Positions 33,554 through 42,399 of a stretch of DNA of 64,000 nt are shown here, piece after piece. The notes beneath the pieces were generated by a model. The model did not search any database and was not told where the DNA came from. It was given only the letters and a program-made list of their open reading frames with translations. Made by a program: the position numbers and the translations under genes. Origin of the DNA: Bacillus alkalisoli (GTDB lineage Bacteria; Bacillota; Bacilli; Bacillales; Bacillaceae_I); contig NZ_KZ454944.1 in the NCBI RefSeq assembly GCF_002797415.1, forward strand, positions 1,878,665-1,942,664. Reading direction: 5' to 3'. Every line of letters begins with the position of its first letter. Position 1 is the stretch's first letter.

Positions 33554-33603
33554 ATATATGTTTTTTCCAAATGAATTGATAGCACAAGAACCTTCATTTG
33601 TCT

Positions 33604-33660
33604 TCGGCTAACGGGTGAGATAGCTGAATGAAGGTTGTCGTCTTTCTCTTGTTGAAGTAA
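33604..33660 (+). repeat. Array module
   Basis: TCGGCTAACGGGTGAGATAG, CTGAATGAAGGTTGTCGTC, TTTCTCTTGTTGAAGTAA. The arms are imperfect, but start, loop and end are conserved. Confidence 0.65.
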
Positions 33661-33698
33661 AGAAGAAGGAGTATTGAAGAAGAAAGAGGTGAGTTTTC

Positions 33699-33902
33699 TT
33701 GAGAAAAGTAAAAACCCATTCGTTAACAATATTTGCTTTAATAATAAGCTCTGCGTCGATGTCACTATATGTTTATCAAAACTATACCAATCAGGAAATA
33801 GGCTATGGAATCGTATTCACATCATTAACTTTATTTCTAATCGGACTGATCATTCATAGTATTATAAGAAACAAAAAAATAAATAATGAAAATGCCAAAT
33901 GA
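33699..33902 (+). CDS. Small two-pass membrane protein, 67 aa
   Basis: TTG start after GAGGTGAG. TM segments at about 8-26 and 36-56; basic tail IIRNKKINNENAK. Family unknown. Confidence 0.55.
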   Translation: MRKVKTHSLTIFALIISSASMSLYVYQNYTNQEIGYGIVFTSLTLFLIGLIIHSIIRNKKINNENAK

Positions 33903-33910
33903 GTTCAACC

Positions 33911-34000
33911 TTATTGAACAAACGGAGAGCGTTGATCCAAGAAGGGATTAGCGCTATTTTGTTGAAATGTTTTTGTACTAACGATCAATAGTTGAACAAG
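33911..34000 (+). repeat. Array module, GCGTTGATCC class
   Basis: TTATTGAACAAACGGAGAGC, GTTGATCCAAGAAGGGATTA, GCGCTATTTTGTTGAAATG, TTTTTGTACTAACGATCAAT, AGTTGAACAAG. It is the last complete module of the main array. Confidence 0.8.
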
Positions 34001-34086
34001 AAAAATGCTTTAAGTATATAGTTTGTGAATATAATTAGAGAAGATCCAAAGCAAAGGATAATTTAATTGAGAGGGGGCTATAATAG

Positions 34087-35110
34087 TTGCTAAGAACAAT
34101 TGATTCATCATTTGTTGCTGATTTAGTTTCAACTTCGGTATCAAAGAAAAATATATATGGTGCTGTATTATGTGTTGAAAATGGGGACAGTTCTTTATCG
34201 CTCTTATACGGGGCAGGAAATCTATCTGAAAATAAACCATATTTTATCGCAAGTGTTACAAAATTATACGTAACAACTGTATTACTACTATTAAGAAGAG
34301 AAGGCTACTTACAATTAGAAAATAAAATCTCCGAATATTTTACGGATGAAATTCTACATGAACTCCACATATATAAAGGTATAGATTACTCCAAAGATAT
34401 AACAATCAAACATTTAATGTCTAATACGTCAGGAATACCTGATTACTTTTCCTCTGAGGCGGTGAAGGAATTAGTGACAGGAAAAGATCAAAGTTGGGGT
34501 TTTGGAAGAGTAATAGCGAGTGCCAAAAAAAAGAAACCGAAATTCGCACCTGGAAAAAGGGCTCAATACTCTGATACAAATTATCAACTTTTAGGTAGAA
34601 TTATTGAAACAATAACTAAAAAAGAAATCCATACGGTTTTCAAAGAATTTATTTTTGATGAACTAGATTTAGTGGAAACGTACTTATTTGAAGATGTGAA
34701 TGATGAAAAACCTGCCACTATGTATTACAAAGATAAGGAACTCCATCTTCCCCAATATATGTCATCTATCGGACCAGAAGGAGGCATTGTATCAACTGCG
34801 AAGGAATCTATGCTATTTTTAAAGGCATTTTTCAATGGACAGTTCTTTTCCGAAAGAATATTTCACTGAGCTTAAAGAATGGAAAATCCTTTTCGGTCCA
34901 GGATTATTCTTTTATGGGGTTGGAATTGCAAATCAACCTATATCTATTAAAGAATTTAAAAATGGATTGATAGGACATTGGGGGCAGACAGGTGCTTTTT
35001 CATTTTACCATCCAAAGACCGACCTATATTTTACAGGAACAACTAATCAGTTTTTTGGGCAAAATGTCGCAGCAGGGATGATGTTGAAGATAATCAAAAA
35101 TATTAAATAA
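34087..35110 (+). pseudogene. Serine beta-lactamase-like hydrolase, frameshifted
   Basis: Class C / esterase-like serine hydrolase fold (PF00144): nucleophile motif ASVTK (S-x-x-K), YSDTNYQLLG (Y-x-N equivalent) and, in another frame, GHWGQTGAF (the HxG/KTG-like box). The two halves meet at about 34843-34848, where an extra T in the TTTT run (CAGTTCTTTTCCG) changes frame; the first frame ends at 34869, the second continues to 35110. It has no signal peptide. Homopolymer length should be confirmed, since a single base restores the gene. Confidence 0.8.
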
Positions 35111-35405
35111 AAAATAGATGCCTAATGTGGGTTAATAAGACATAATCTTGGAATAGATTTTGAAGTATTTTATTTAAAGGAACGAGGATTAATTTTCCAG
35201 AAGGATTCGCATTTTTTAAATACAAATAACTATCTAACGAGCACTGAAGTTGAAGGTAAATACTAATAGTATTAGGGGCTGTATCGGTGCAGCTGTTTTG
35301 CTTGTTCCACTAAAAGTGTCTCCAAAAGGGATATTCCTATTAGACTAACTGAACATAAAAAGCAGAATATCACGAATAAATGATATTCTGCTTCTGAGAA
35401 AAAAC
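35111..35405. other. 295-bp gap at the end of the array
   Basis: No gene. It contains module-like pieces (TAACGAGCACTGAAG at 35235) and the terminator of the convergent 46-aa gene. Confidence 0.5.
35361..35392 (-). terminator. Terminator of the 46-aa gene
   Basis: AGCAGAATATCA pairs with TGATATTCTGCT, a perfect 12-bp stem. On the minus strand it is followed by TTTTTATG. Confidence 0.8.
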
Positions 35406-35546
35406 TTATTCGCCTTGGGCACCGTTTGGAGTCACTCTTCGAATGTGGTTATCTTCAAAATTGTTTTGACGAGCTTTCTCCACTTTATCATTTAAAAGTT
35501 TCTTTTGGTCTACCTCTGGTGAAGGTGTCTGCTTGTCTTTGGACAT
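35406..35546 (-). CDS. Small hydrophilic protein, 46 aa
   Basis: ATG preceded by AAAGGAGGAACACCA, a perfect ribosome site. The product MSKDKQTPSPEVDQKKLLND...NGAQGE is highly charged and probably disordered, like many small spore-associated or stress proteins of Bacillaceae, but I cannot name the family. A clear terminator follows, so it is a genuine monocistronic gene. Confidence 0.7.
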   Translation of the reverse strand: MSKDKQTPSPEVDQKKLLNDKVEKARQNNFEDNHIRRVTPNGAQGE

Positions 35547-35680
35547 TGGTGTTCCTCCTTTGTTAAAAAATCCCTACTTTCTTATTTTGCAGTCCTTTTA
35601 TAAAAATAATCATAGAATATCCCTTTTATTTTTAAAAAATAATAAAACAATAAAGAATTGTTTATGGTAGAGATTTTTGA

Positions 35681-35733
35681 AGCAAAGAGACGGTTCTAGT
35701 GCTCCGGAAGCAAGAGAACCGTCCCCGTGCATC
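35681..35733. repeat. REP-like palindrome D, copy 2
   Basis: GAGACGGTTCTAGTGCTCC, GGAAGCAAGAGAACCGTCCC then CGTGCATC. The arms ACGGTTCT / AGAACCGT are perfect. Confidence 0.7.
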
Positions 35734-35773
35734 TTTTTGTTTTGACCACGAGTTGAATATTTAATAGTTTAGC

Positions 35774-35800
35774 AAAAGCACTAGATTCTAGTGCTTTTTT
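35774..35800 (+). terminator. Strong orphan terminator-like hairpin
   Basis: AAAGCACTAGATTCTAGTGC followed by TTTTTTTA. A near-perfect stem with T-run but no intact gene upstream on this strand. Confidence 0.65.
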
Positions 35801-35904
35801 TATTGAATAAAGGAGATTAATAGAAACGCTCTGCGATTTTCCCATATTTTAATGGAATCAAAGCGCCAGTCTTTGGGGACCAAAAATGTCCAACTACTTT
35901 AGTG

Positions 35905-36058
35905 AGTTTCATAATGTACAATTACTAAACGAAAAACGAATAATAAACCTACTTTTAAATATAACTTACGTTTTATATCGAACGTTATCTAACTTTAATA
36001 AACGGAACATTCGTTTTTCACTAAACGAACAGGAATTATGAAATAGATTCATTTATTA
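35905..36058 (+). repeat. Repeat F, copy 1
   Basis: TTTAGTGAGTTTCATAATGT, ACAATTACTAAACGAAAAAC, GAATAATAAACC, TTACGTTTTATATCGA, AATAAACGGAACATTCG, TTTTTCACTAAACGAACAGG, AATTATGAAAT. The reverse complement of 40440-40600 matches it along its length. Confidence 0.8.
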
Positions 36059-36125
36059 AGAATCTTAATACATCCGATAAGAAAGAGTCATAGGTTGTTT
36101 TTTAAATATTTAGAAAATACTGACC

Positions 36126-36183
36126 ATAATTGTGATACTATAAATTATAAAGTAATACATATATAGCAAGAGGAGGAAGAAAC
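36126..36183 (+). promoter_or_regulatory. Promoter region and RBS of PLP enzyme gene
   Basis: ATAATTGTGATACTATAA then ATTAT is an inverted-repeat T-N11-A type site such as LysR proteins bind; the RBS is AAGAGGAGGAAG. A second copy of this region lies at 31590-31660. Confidence 0.45.
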
Positions 36184-37413
36184 ATGAAATATAGCTACGT
36201 TTCCCATCTATATTGTCCAAAATGTTCTTTAAAGTATGACGTGAATCAAGTTCAACAGCTTTGCGAATGTGGTGCGCCTTTGCTAGTCGAGTACGACCTC
36301 ACTAGTATGAAAGAAAATTGGAAGCCGTCTGACCTCATTGGAAGAAGAAATGATCTTTGGCGATATCATGAACTTTTGCCATTGCTTAAGGAGGAAAATA
36401 TCGTATCGATGGGGGAAGGAATGACCCCTTTAGTACGAATGAAAAAACTGGGTGAAGACATGGATATTCCTGAGTTATATATGAAAGATGAAGGTATCAT
36501 TCCAACCGGCACCTTTAAAGCTAGAGGGGCTGCGGTAGGAGTATCAAAGGCAAAGGAATTAGGAGTTAAAGAATTGGCGATGCCAACGAATGGTAACGCT
36601 GGAGCAGCCTGGTCTCTTTACGCAGCAAAGTCAGGAATCTCCTCCACGATTGTCATGCCAGTAGATGCACCAATGATCACTCGAAATGAGTGTGCAGTAG
36701 CTGGTGCAAATCTTTACTTAGTAAACGGTTTAATTAGTGACGCCGGAAAAATTGTAGGCCAGGCTGTAAAAGATAATGGACTATATGACGTTTCTACGTT
36801 AAAAGAACCATACCGCATTGAAGGAAAGAAAACGATGGGATTGGAGATTGCTGAACAATTGGGCTGGGAAGTTCCTGATGTGATCCTTTATCCAACCGGT
36901 GGGGGTGTTGGCCTAATAGGAATTTATAAAGCGTTAAAAGAACTTCAACAATTAGGCTGGATTGGCGAAAAAATGCCTAGATTAGTAGCCGTTCAATCAG
37001 ACGGTTGTGCACCAATCGTGAAAGCATGGGAAGAAGGGAAAACTGAATCAGAGTTTTGGAATGATTCGGAGACCATTGCTTTTGGGATTAATGTACCTAA
37101 AGCTTTAGGTGACTTCTTAGTTTTACAGGCTATTTATGAATCAGAAGGCTGTGCTGTATCCGTGAATGATCTTGCCGTCATTGAAGAACTGAAGCTCATT
37201 TCTAAAAAAGAAGGTGCTTTTGTTTGTCCAGAGGGAGCTGCAGCATTCCTAGCAGCAAGACTATTACGAAAAGATGGTTGGATCAAAGCAACTGATAAAG
37301 TTGTTGTTTTAAATACAGGGGCAGGAATCAAATACCCTAATACAGTGGAAGTTGAAATACCTAGGCTGCAAAAGAATGAAAAGATTAGACCTAGAAATAT
37401 AACAATGCAATAA
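36184..37413 (+). CDS. Threonine-synthase-like PLP enzyme with N-terminal zinc ribbon
   Basis: A 409-residue fold-type II PLP enzyme. An N-terminal zinc ribbon is formed by C11, C14, C27 and C29. The PLP lysine is K112 in TGTFKARGAA; NGNAGAAWS and TGGGVGLIG bind the cofactor. Length and ribbon match threonine synthase paralogs, a group that also includes methanogen cysteate synthase. It lies in an operon with a RidA protein and a DAACS transporter, so I infer a catabolic beta-eliminating lyase or ammonia-lyase releasing an enamine that RidA hydrolyses. Confidence 0.8.
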   Translation: MKYSYVSHLYCPKCSLKYDVNQVQQLCECGAPLLVEYDLTSMKENWKPSDLIGRRNDLWRYHELLPLLKEENIVSMGEGMTPLVRMKKLGEDMDIPELYMKDEGIIPTGTFKARGAAVGVSKAKELGVKELAMPTNGNAGAAWSLYAAKSGISSTIVMPVDAPMITRNECAVAGANLYLVNGLISDAGKIVGQAVKDNGLYDVSTLKEPYRIEGKKTMGLEIAEQLGWEVPDVILYPTGGGVGLIGIYKALKELQQLGWIGEKMPRLVAVQSDGCAPIVKAWEEGKTESEFWNDSETIAFGINVPKALGDFLVLQAIYESEGCAVSVNDLAVIEELKLISKKEGAFVCPEGAAAFLAARLLRKDGWIKATDKVVVLNTGAGIKYPNTVEVEIPRLQKNEKIRPRNITMQ

Positions 37414-37486
37414 TCTAAGTCTAAATGAAAGCGTTGTCATATGTGGTTTTTAGTTTTTAATCATTTTTGTTAAAGGAGGATTACAC

Positions 37487-37864
37487 TTGAAAGAATTGAA
37501 AACCGAACTTGCGCCTTCCGCTTTAGGTCCCTATTCACAAGCGATTGATACAGGTAATCTAATTTTCGTCTCAGGTCAATTACCCATTAATCCTGAAACA
37601 AATGAATTGGTTCAAGGGGATATTGGTCTGCAAACTGAACAAGTAATGAAAAACATCGGGGCGATCCTAGCTACTGCAGAACTTTCCTATCAACATATTG
37701 CCAAAGCAACAGTATTTATGAAATCGTTAGAAGACTTTTCTTCTTTTAATGAAGTATATTCGACATTTTTATCAGAACCATATCCTGCTAGGGCAACTTT
37801 TGAAGTTAGCCGTCTTCCCAAAGATGCAGAAATAGAGATTGAAATTATCGCTTTTAGACGATAA
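37487..37864 (+). CDS. RidA family enamine/imine deaminase
   Basis: 125 residues, TTG start after AAAGGAGGATTACAC. Typical RidA features: GPYSQAIDTGNLIFVSGQLP, the conserved Arg in YPARATFEV, and the C-terminal EIEIIAFRR. RidA hydrolyses reactive 2-aminoacrylate and related imines made by PLP enzymes. Its position directly after a PLP enzyme fits that role. Confidence 0.92.
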   Translation: MKELKTELAPSALGPYSQAIDTGNLIFVSGQLPINPETNELVQGDIGLQTEQVMKNIGAILATAELSYQHIAKATVFMKSLEDFSSFNEVYSTFLSEPYPARATFEVSRLPKDAEIEIEIIAFRR

Positions 37865-37901
37865 GTATTAAATCAATTTTAAATTTGAAGGAGGAAAAAT
37901 G

Positions 37902-39119
37902 ATGAAAAAGAATTTTACGCTTCAAATTGCTGTTGCATTTATTCTCGCAATCCTCGTAGGAATATTTATGGGGGAAAAGGCTTCTATCGTTCAACCACTT
38001 GGGGACTTATTCTTACGATTAATTAGGTTTATCATTGTGCCATTAATTCTTTCAACCATTATCGTTGGAATTACCAGTGCGGGGGATATGAAAAAGTTGA
38101 GCCGTTTAGGGGGCAAAACAATCACCTATTACCTGATTACTGGGCTCCTTGCTGTTACAATTGGATTAGGTGCTGGATTGATATTCTCCCCGGGATCTGG
38201 AATAGACATTACTCTTAATGAAACTGCTGCTGAACCTAAAGAATCTCCAGGTGTCATTAATACTTTATTAAATATCATTCCAACAAACCCGCTTGAGTCA
38301 TTAGTTACGGGATCTATTCTACAAATTATCTTCTTTGCTATCTTCTTAGGTATTGGAATTGTCATCGTAGGGGAAAAAGCAAGACCTGTCTTACACTTTT
38401 TTGAAGGCTTGTCTGAAATCATGTATAAGATTACCGCAATTGTAATGAAGTTAGTTCCAATAGGAATTTTCGGTTTATTAGCACCCATTGTAGGAACTTA
38501 TGGATTAGCTATATTGTTACCGTTAATTAAAGTGATTATCGCCATGGCTGTAGCGGCCATCATTCATGTGGCAATCGTTTATTCACTCGCAGTAAAGACA
38601 TTTGGAAAAATGAGTCCTCTTCACTTTTTTAAAGGAATTTTCCCAGCTGCAGCTGTTGCTTTCTCTACGTGCAGTAGTGCAGGAACTCTTCCTGTGACAA
38701 TGAAAAACACACAAGAAAATTTAGGAGTTTCTAAAGAAACAAGTAGCTTTGTTTTACCATTAGGAGCTACTATTAATATGGACGGGACAGCTATTTATCT
38801 AGGCATTGCGACTTTGTTCATTGCCCAATACTTTGGAGTGGATCTTTCCTTTACTCAACTGTTAATGGTTGCACTAGTGGCAACATTAGCATCGATTGGG
38901 GCGGCCGGAGTTCCAGGAGCTGGAATGGTGATGTTGACAATGGTGTTGGCAGCAGTAAATCTTCCATTAGAAGGAATTGCGCTAATAGCTGGTATTGACC
39001 GAATACTAGACATGATGAGAACAAGTGTGAATGTTATGGGGGATGCATCTGGTTGTGTTGTTATAGAGAATTCCGAAAACACTTCTACACCTGTATTAGA
39101 CAAAGGTCAAACGGTTTAA
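37902..39119 (+). CDS. Dicarboxylate/amino acid:cation symporter (DAACS)
   Basis: A 405-residue polytopic protein of the GltP/GltT/DctA family. Family marks: the serine-rich reentrant loop (FSTCSSAGTLPVT), GATINMDGTAIY in TM7 and GVPGAGMVMLTMVL in the second hairpin, DRILDMMRTSVNVMGD in TM8 with the Asp/Arg region that binds the substrate amino group. It imports aspartate, glutamate or analogues with Na+ or H+. AAGGAGG precedes the start. It closes the three-gene operon. Confidence 0.92.
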   Translation: MKKNFTLQIAVAFILAILVGIFMGEKASIVQPLGDLFLRLIRFIIVPLILSTIIVGITSAGDMKKLSRLGGKTITYYLITGLLAVTIGLGAGLIFSPGSGIDITLNETAAEPKESPGVINTLLNIIPTNPLESLVTGSILQIIFFAIFLGIGIVIVGEKARPVLHFFEGLSEIMYKITAIVMKLVPIGIFGLLAPIVGTYGLAILLPLIKVIIAMAVAAIIHVAIVYSLAVKTFGKMSPLHFFKGIFPAAAVAFSTCSSAGTLPVTMKNTQENLGVSKETSSFVLPLGATINMDGTAIYLGIATLFIAQYFGVDLSFTQLLMVALVATLASIGAAGVPGAGMVMLTMVLAAVNLPLEGIALIAGIDRILDMMRTSVNVMGDASGCVVIENSENTSTPVLDKGQTV

Positions 39120-39152
39120 TACTAAAACTCGTAATAAAAAATGATAAAAATA

Positions 39153-39190
39153 AGAGGGACGCCCTATTTATAAGGGTGTCCCTTCTTCTA
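39153..39190. terminator. Bidirectional terminator
   Basis: GGGACGCCCT / AGGGTGTCCC with A-run on the left and TTCTTCT on the right, between the convergent symporter and LysR genes. Confidence 0.75.
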
Positions 39191-40109
39191 TTGATTCGTT
39201 TTTTAATTTTTCTATCTGATAGTATTGAGAAATAAACGAAAGAAAGGATTCACTTGGAAGGGTGAGTGCTTCTTCTTTGTAAATCAAGGTGAAGTGACGC
39301 TTCATACGAACATCTTGAATATATATCTCCCGAAGAACCCCCAACTGTAATTCCTTTTTAATAGCTGATTTAGATATAATGGATACTCCCATCCCAGACT
39401 CAACGGCTGACTTGATCGCTTCTGTATTTTCAAGTTCTAAAATTACATTTAGGTCTCTTGGATTCAGGTGAAATTTTCTTAAGTTTTCTTCCACAACCTG
39501 TCTTGTTCCAGATCCCTTTTCTCTCATAATCATTGGTAATGAGAAGAGCTCTTCCGCTGTAATCTCTTCTTTGTTAATCTTTGAATCAAATAGACTAGAA
39601 GATACGATAATCACAAGCTCATCTTCCATAAAAGGGAGTTGCTGAACTTCTCGATTAATAGTATATGTTTCGATGAATCCCAAATGAATTTCTTGATTGT
39701 ACAGTTTCTCAATGACGACATCAGAGTTGTCTAGCTTTAAAAGAAGATTTACGTGAGGAAACTCCTTTTGATATCGTCCAAGTATGTAAGGCAAAATATA
39801 CCCGCCTATTGTTAGACTGGCACCAATATTCAAATCTCCATGAATGGACTCTGATAAAAGGGAAATCTCCCTTTTGGTCTCATGAATTACGTTTAATATT
39901 TTCTCAGCATATTTATATAATAGTTTACCTGCCGGTGTTAAGGTAACGCGCTTTGTTGTTCGCTCAAATAGCTTGATTGATAATGAGTTTTCTAATTGTT
40001 GTATTTGTAAGCTTACACTAGGTTGAGAGAGATGTAGTATTTTAGCTGTTTCTGAAAAACTGTTACCCTTTGCTACGATATAAAACACCTTTAAATGTTC
40101 TATATTCAT
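39168..40109 (-). CDS. LysR family transcriptional regulator (CysL/YeiE-like)
   Basis: 313 residues starting MNIEHLKVFYIVAKGNSFSE after AAAGGGG. N-terminal LysR helix-turn-helix (TAKILHLSQPSVSLQIQQLE) and a substrate-binding domain with EKGSGTRQVVEE and ESGMGVSIISK. It resembles the CysL/YeiE subgroup. E. coli YeiE is adjacent to yeiH and responds to sulfite, and here a YeiH gene lies upstream on the same strand. It probably controls the surrounding PLP enzyme operons (inference). Confidence 0.88.
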   Translation of the reverse strand: MNIEHLKVFYIVAKGNSFSETAKILHLSQPSVSLQIQQLENSLSIKLFERTTKRVTLTPAGKLLYKYAEKILNVIHETKREISLLSESIHGDLNIGASLTIGGYILPYILGRYQKEFPHVNLLLKLDNSDVVIEKLYNQEIHLGFIETYTINREVQQLPFMEDELVIIVSSSLFDSKINKEEITAEELFSLPMIMREKGSGTRQVVEENLRKFHLNPRDLNVILELENTEAIKSAVESGMGVSIISKSAIKKELQLGVLREIYIQDVRMKRHFTLIYKEEALTLPSESFLSFISQYYQIEKLKNESIEEGTPL

Positions 40110-40196
40110 CCCGTATCCCCTTTCCACTAAAGCTTTCTACTAGTAATTATACTATAATTCGTTTGTAAAAAGTGGAAAAAGACCATCTTTATCATA

Positions 40197-40384
40197 GGCT
40201 GTGTTAAAGGTTAGTGTTGATTTTTAATACCTTTCTAGCTGTTGACTTCCGCGCATATCGTAGACTCCTGCGGGAGAAGCGGGGAGCGGGAGACCCCGCA
40301 GGAGAGAATGCGACGAGGAGGCTCCCGGCCCGCCCGCGGAAAGCGAAGATATGCGCGGAAATCAACAGCCCTTTCAACAGAGCG
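40197..40384. mobile_element. MITE E, copy 2 (188 bp), with 8-bp target duplication
   Basis: Starts GGCTGTGTTAAAG, ends CTTTCAACAGAGCG, with a GC-rich interior of inverted segments. Flanked by TTATCATA on both sides (40189-40196, 40385-40392). It separates the LysR gene from YeiH. A 70-codon frame inside it is not a gene. Confidence 0.88.
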
Positions 40385-40439
40385 TTATCATAAAGACGGC
40401 CAAGGTTTAATCTTGTACTTTAACAAATCAGAATTCATT

Positions 40440-40600
40440 ACAATAGTTAATTGAATCAATTTCATAATTACTGTTCGATTACTGAAAAACGAAGGTTCCG
40501 TTTATTATATCGATATAAAACGTAAATTATATGAAAGAAAAGGTTTAATATTCGTTTTTCGTTTAGTAATTGTACAGTATGAAACTCACTCAATTAGTAA
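40440..40600 (-). repeat. Repeat F, copy 2 (inverted)
   Basis: CGTTTTTCGTTTAGTAATTG and the rest of the block is the reverse complement of copy 1. Its end overlaps the last codons of the YeiH gene (GAGTGAGTTTCAT on the minus strand), so copy 1 may derive from the 3' flank of a related gene. Confidence 0.8.
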
Positions 40601-41641
40601 AAGCAAGAATGGAGCAAGTAATGTTAAGGCGATAAAACCGACTATACCTACTAATATTGGTTTAAATCCAACCTTTTTAAAATCGCTAAATTTAATGCCT
40701 AAACCTAAACCTGCCATAGCCATGGATAAGAGAAATACACTGACAAATAAAAGACCGTTCACCAACTCTTCAGGTAGCAAAATAAAGGTATTGATACAAC
40801 TCATTGCTAGAAATCCAAAAATAAACCAAGGAACCGGTAAAGTTTTGATGGAAGATTTTTCTTTCACGTTACCTTTCCCCATTTTTGAAAAAATAAATCC
40901 AATAATAATAGCTACAGGGATTAATAATACGACTCTTCCTAATTTAACGATAAGGGCTGTTTCACTGCTAACTTCACCACCAGGCACTGCTGCAGCTATC
41001 ACATGTGCTAATTCATGTAAAGTAGCACCGACTAAAACTCCATAACTATAAGAATCGAGATTTAAAACAGGGTACAAGAAAATATAACCTAAAGCACCGA
41101 TTGTGCCTAATATCGCAATACATGCAACAGCTAAAGCAGTAAACTCTTTTTTGCTTTTAATAACAGAGGCTACCGCTACAATGGCGGCTGCTCCACAAAT
41201 AGCAGTTCCTACCGCAATTAACGTATTCAGATGAAGATCTACTTTCAAAAACTTTCCTAATCCAATCATGAAAACTAAAGTAAATACAATAACAATGGCA
41301 TCAATATAGAGGATGGTAAGTCCAGCTTCAAAGATTTGATTAAGATTTAAACGTAAGCCCATAAGAATAATGCCAGCTCGAAGCAGGTATTTACTGCTGA
41401 ATGTTATGCCTTGATTAGCTTGCGGTTGAGCTCCCATGATACCCGCCCAAAGCATCCCGAGCAAAATGGAGATAATCATGATTCCCATGATTGAAAAGAA
41501 GGGCAATAGCACGATCTGATTGGCCACAAGTGCCAAGATCAATGTCAAAAGTATTCCTCTTATATATTCTTTCCCTTTTATATCTCTCATTTTCACGACT
41601 CTTTCTTTCACCATTTCTGTTTTAATTCTTTGCAATTCCAT
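40586..41641 (-). CDS. YeiH-type putative sulfate/sulfite exporter (UPF0324, PSE family)
   Basis: 351 residues, start at 41641 after AAGGGG. About 10 TM helices. Family marks: ILLGMLWAG, the KYLLRAGIILMGLRLNLNQI region, GTAICGAAAIVAVASVIKSK and LHELAHVIAAA. The PSE family is known from its association with sulfonate degradation gene clusters and is proposed to export sulfite or sulfate. It diverges from a RidA/PLP operon and lies upstream of the LysR gene. Confidence 0.88.
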   Translation of the reverse strand: MELQRIKTEMVKERVVKMRDIKGKEYIRGILLTLILALVANQIVLLPFFSIMGIMIISILLGMLWAGIMGAQPQANQGITFSSKYLLRAGIILMGLRLNLNQIFEAGLTILYIDAIVIVFTLVFMIGLGKFLKVDLHLNTLIAVGTAICGAAAIVAVASVIKSKKEFTALAVACIAILGTIGALGYIFLYPVLNLDSYSYGVLVGATLHELAHVIAAAVPGGEVSSETALIVKLGRVVLLIPVAIIIGFIFSKMGKGNVKEKSSIKTLPVPWFIFGFLAMSCINTFILLPEELVNGLLFVSVFLLSMAMAGLGLGIKFSDFKKVGFKPILVGIVGFIALTLLAPFLLLLIE

Positions 41642-41967
41642 CCTAGTCACCCCTTTGCCATACATATACAAATCACCATCATAAATCTAGAGTAACACAG
41701 AAACTAGTGGTAGAATTATAGCACTTTACTATAGGCTTTATTAGGAATTGTAATAGGTTATTTTTAAGAAAAAGATGGGCACAGGAAGGGTTCTTCTTTA
41801 CACTAATAATAAGGAATCTTGGTTACTGGATACTCGCTTTTAGCACGATCAAAAATGAGTAATAAATACTCTTTCAAGGTATTACATTTGAACATGGGAA
41901 ATCATTACTTTTGTAGAGGTGCTGAGGGAGCTTCCTTATTGAATTTTAAAGAAACGAGGAGAATTCA
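41642..41967. other. 326-bp divergent intergenic region
   Basis: It should hold the divergent promoters of YeiH and the second RidA operon. I see no clear -35/-10 pair, riboswitch or repeat. Confidence 0.35.
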
Positions 41968-42342
41968 ATGAAAAGTATTTTTGAAGTTGGAAATTTAAAA
42001 TCAAATGGGCATTATGCTCTGGCAACAATTCACAATGAAACGGTCTATGTTTCTGGGCAGTTTTCTATTGATCCGACAACCCGTGAAAAGAAATTTGGAA
42101 CCATAGAAGAAGAAACATTACAAGCGCTTAAAAATGTAGAAATGATTTTAGAAGAAGCAGGAAGTAAAAAAGACCAAATCATTCGGATGACCTTATACAT
42201 TCCAGATGTTAAATTATGGGATAAGGTGGATGCGGTATATAGAGAATTCTTTGGAGAGTATAAACCTGCACGTACAGTGGTGCCAACAAATGAATTGCAT
42301 TTTGGTTTCAAAATTGAAATAGATGCGATTGCCTATATTTAG
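41968..42342 (+). CDS. RidA family protein, second copy
   Basis: 124 residues after GAGGAG. NGHYALATIHNETVYVSGQF and YKPARTVVPTNEL follow the RidA plan, with the conserved Arg. It differs clearly from the RidA at 37487, so it is not a recent duplication. First gene of the second PLP operon. Confidence 0.88.
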   Translation: MKSIFEVGNLKSNGHYALATIHNETVYVSGQFSIDPTTREKKFGTIEEETLQALKNVEMILEEAGSKKDQIIRMTLYIPDVKLWDKVDAVYREFFGEYKPARTVVPTNELHFGFKIEIDAIAYI

Positions 42343-42399
42343 TACTATTTTTATATAGTGGTTTATATTTTATATAAAATATAGAGGAGGGGTCGGCAT

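Larger units (their letters stand above)
35547..36183. other. 637-bp gap: repeats, orphan terminator, promoter
   Basis: It contains REP-like palindrome D copy 2, a strong hairpin with T-run, repeat F copy 1 and the promoter region of the 36184 gene. No gene is recognised. Confidence 0.65.

Noticed and set aside
9945-35110. CRISPR array
   Set aside because: The repeats are far apart, differ in length and flank protein genes; there are no short uniform spacers and no cas genes.
9945-35110. Canonical integron
   Set aside because: No tyrosine recombinase of the IntI type is present, and the boxes do not match RYYYAAC/GTTRRRY spacing. The integron comparison is kept only as an analogy.
40242-40454. 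70-codon frame, + strand
   Set aside because: It lies within the GC-rich interior of MITE E copy 2 and continues past its end; no coding character.
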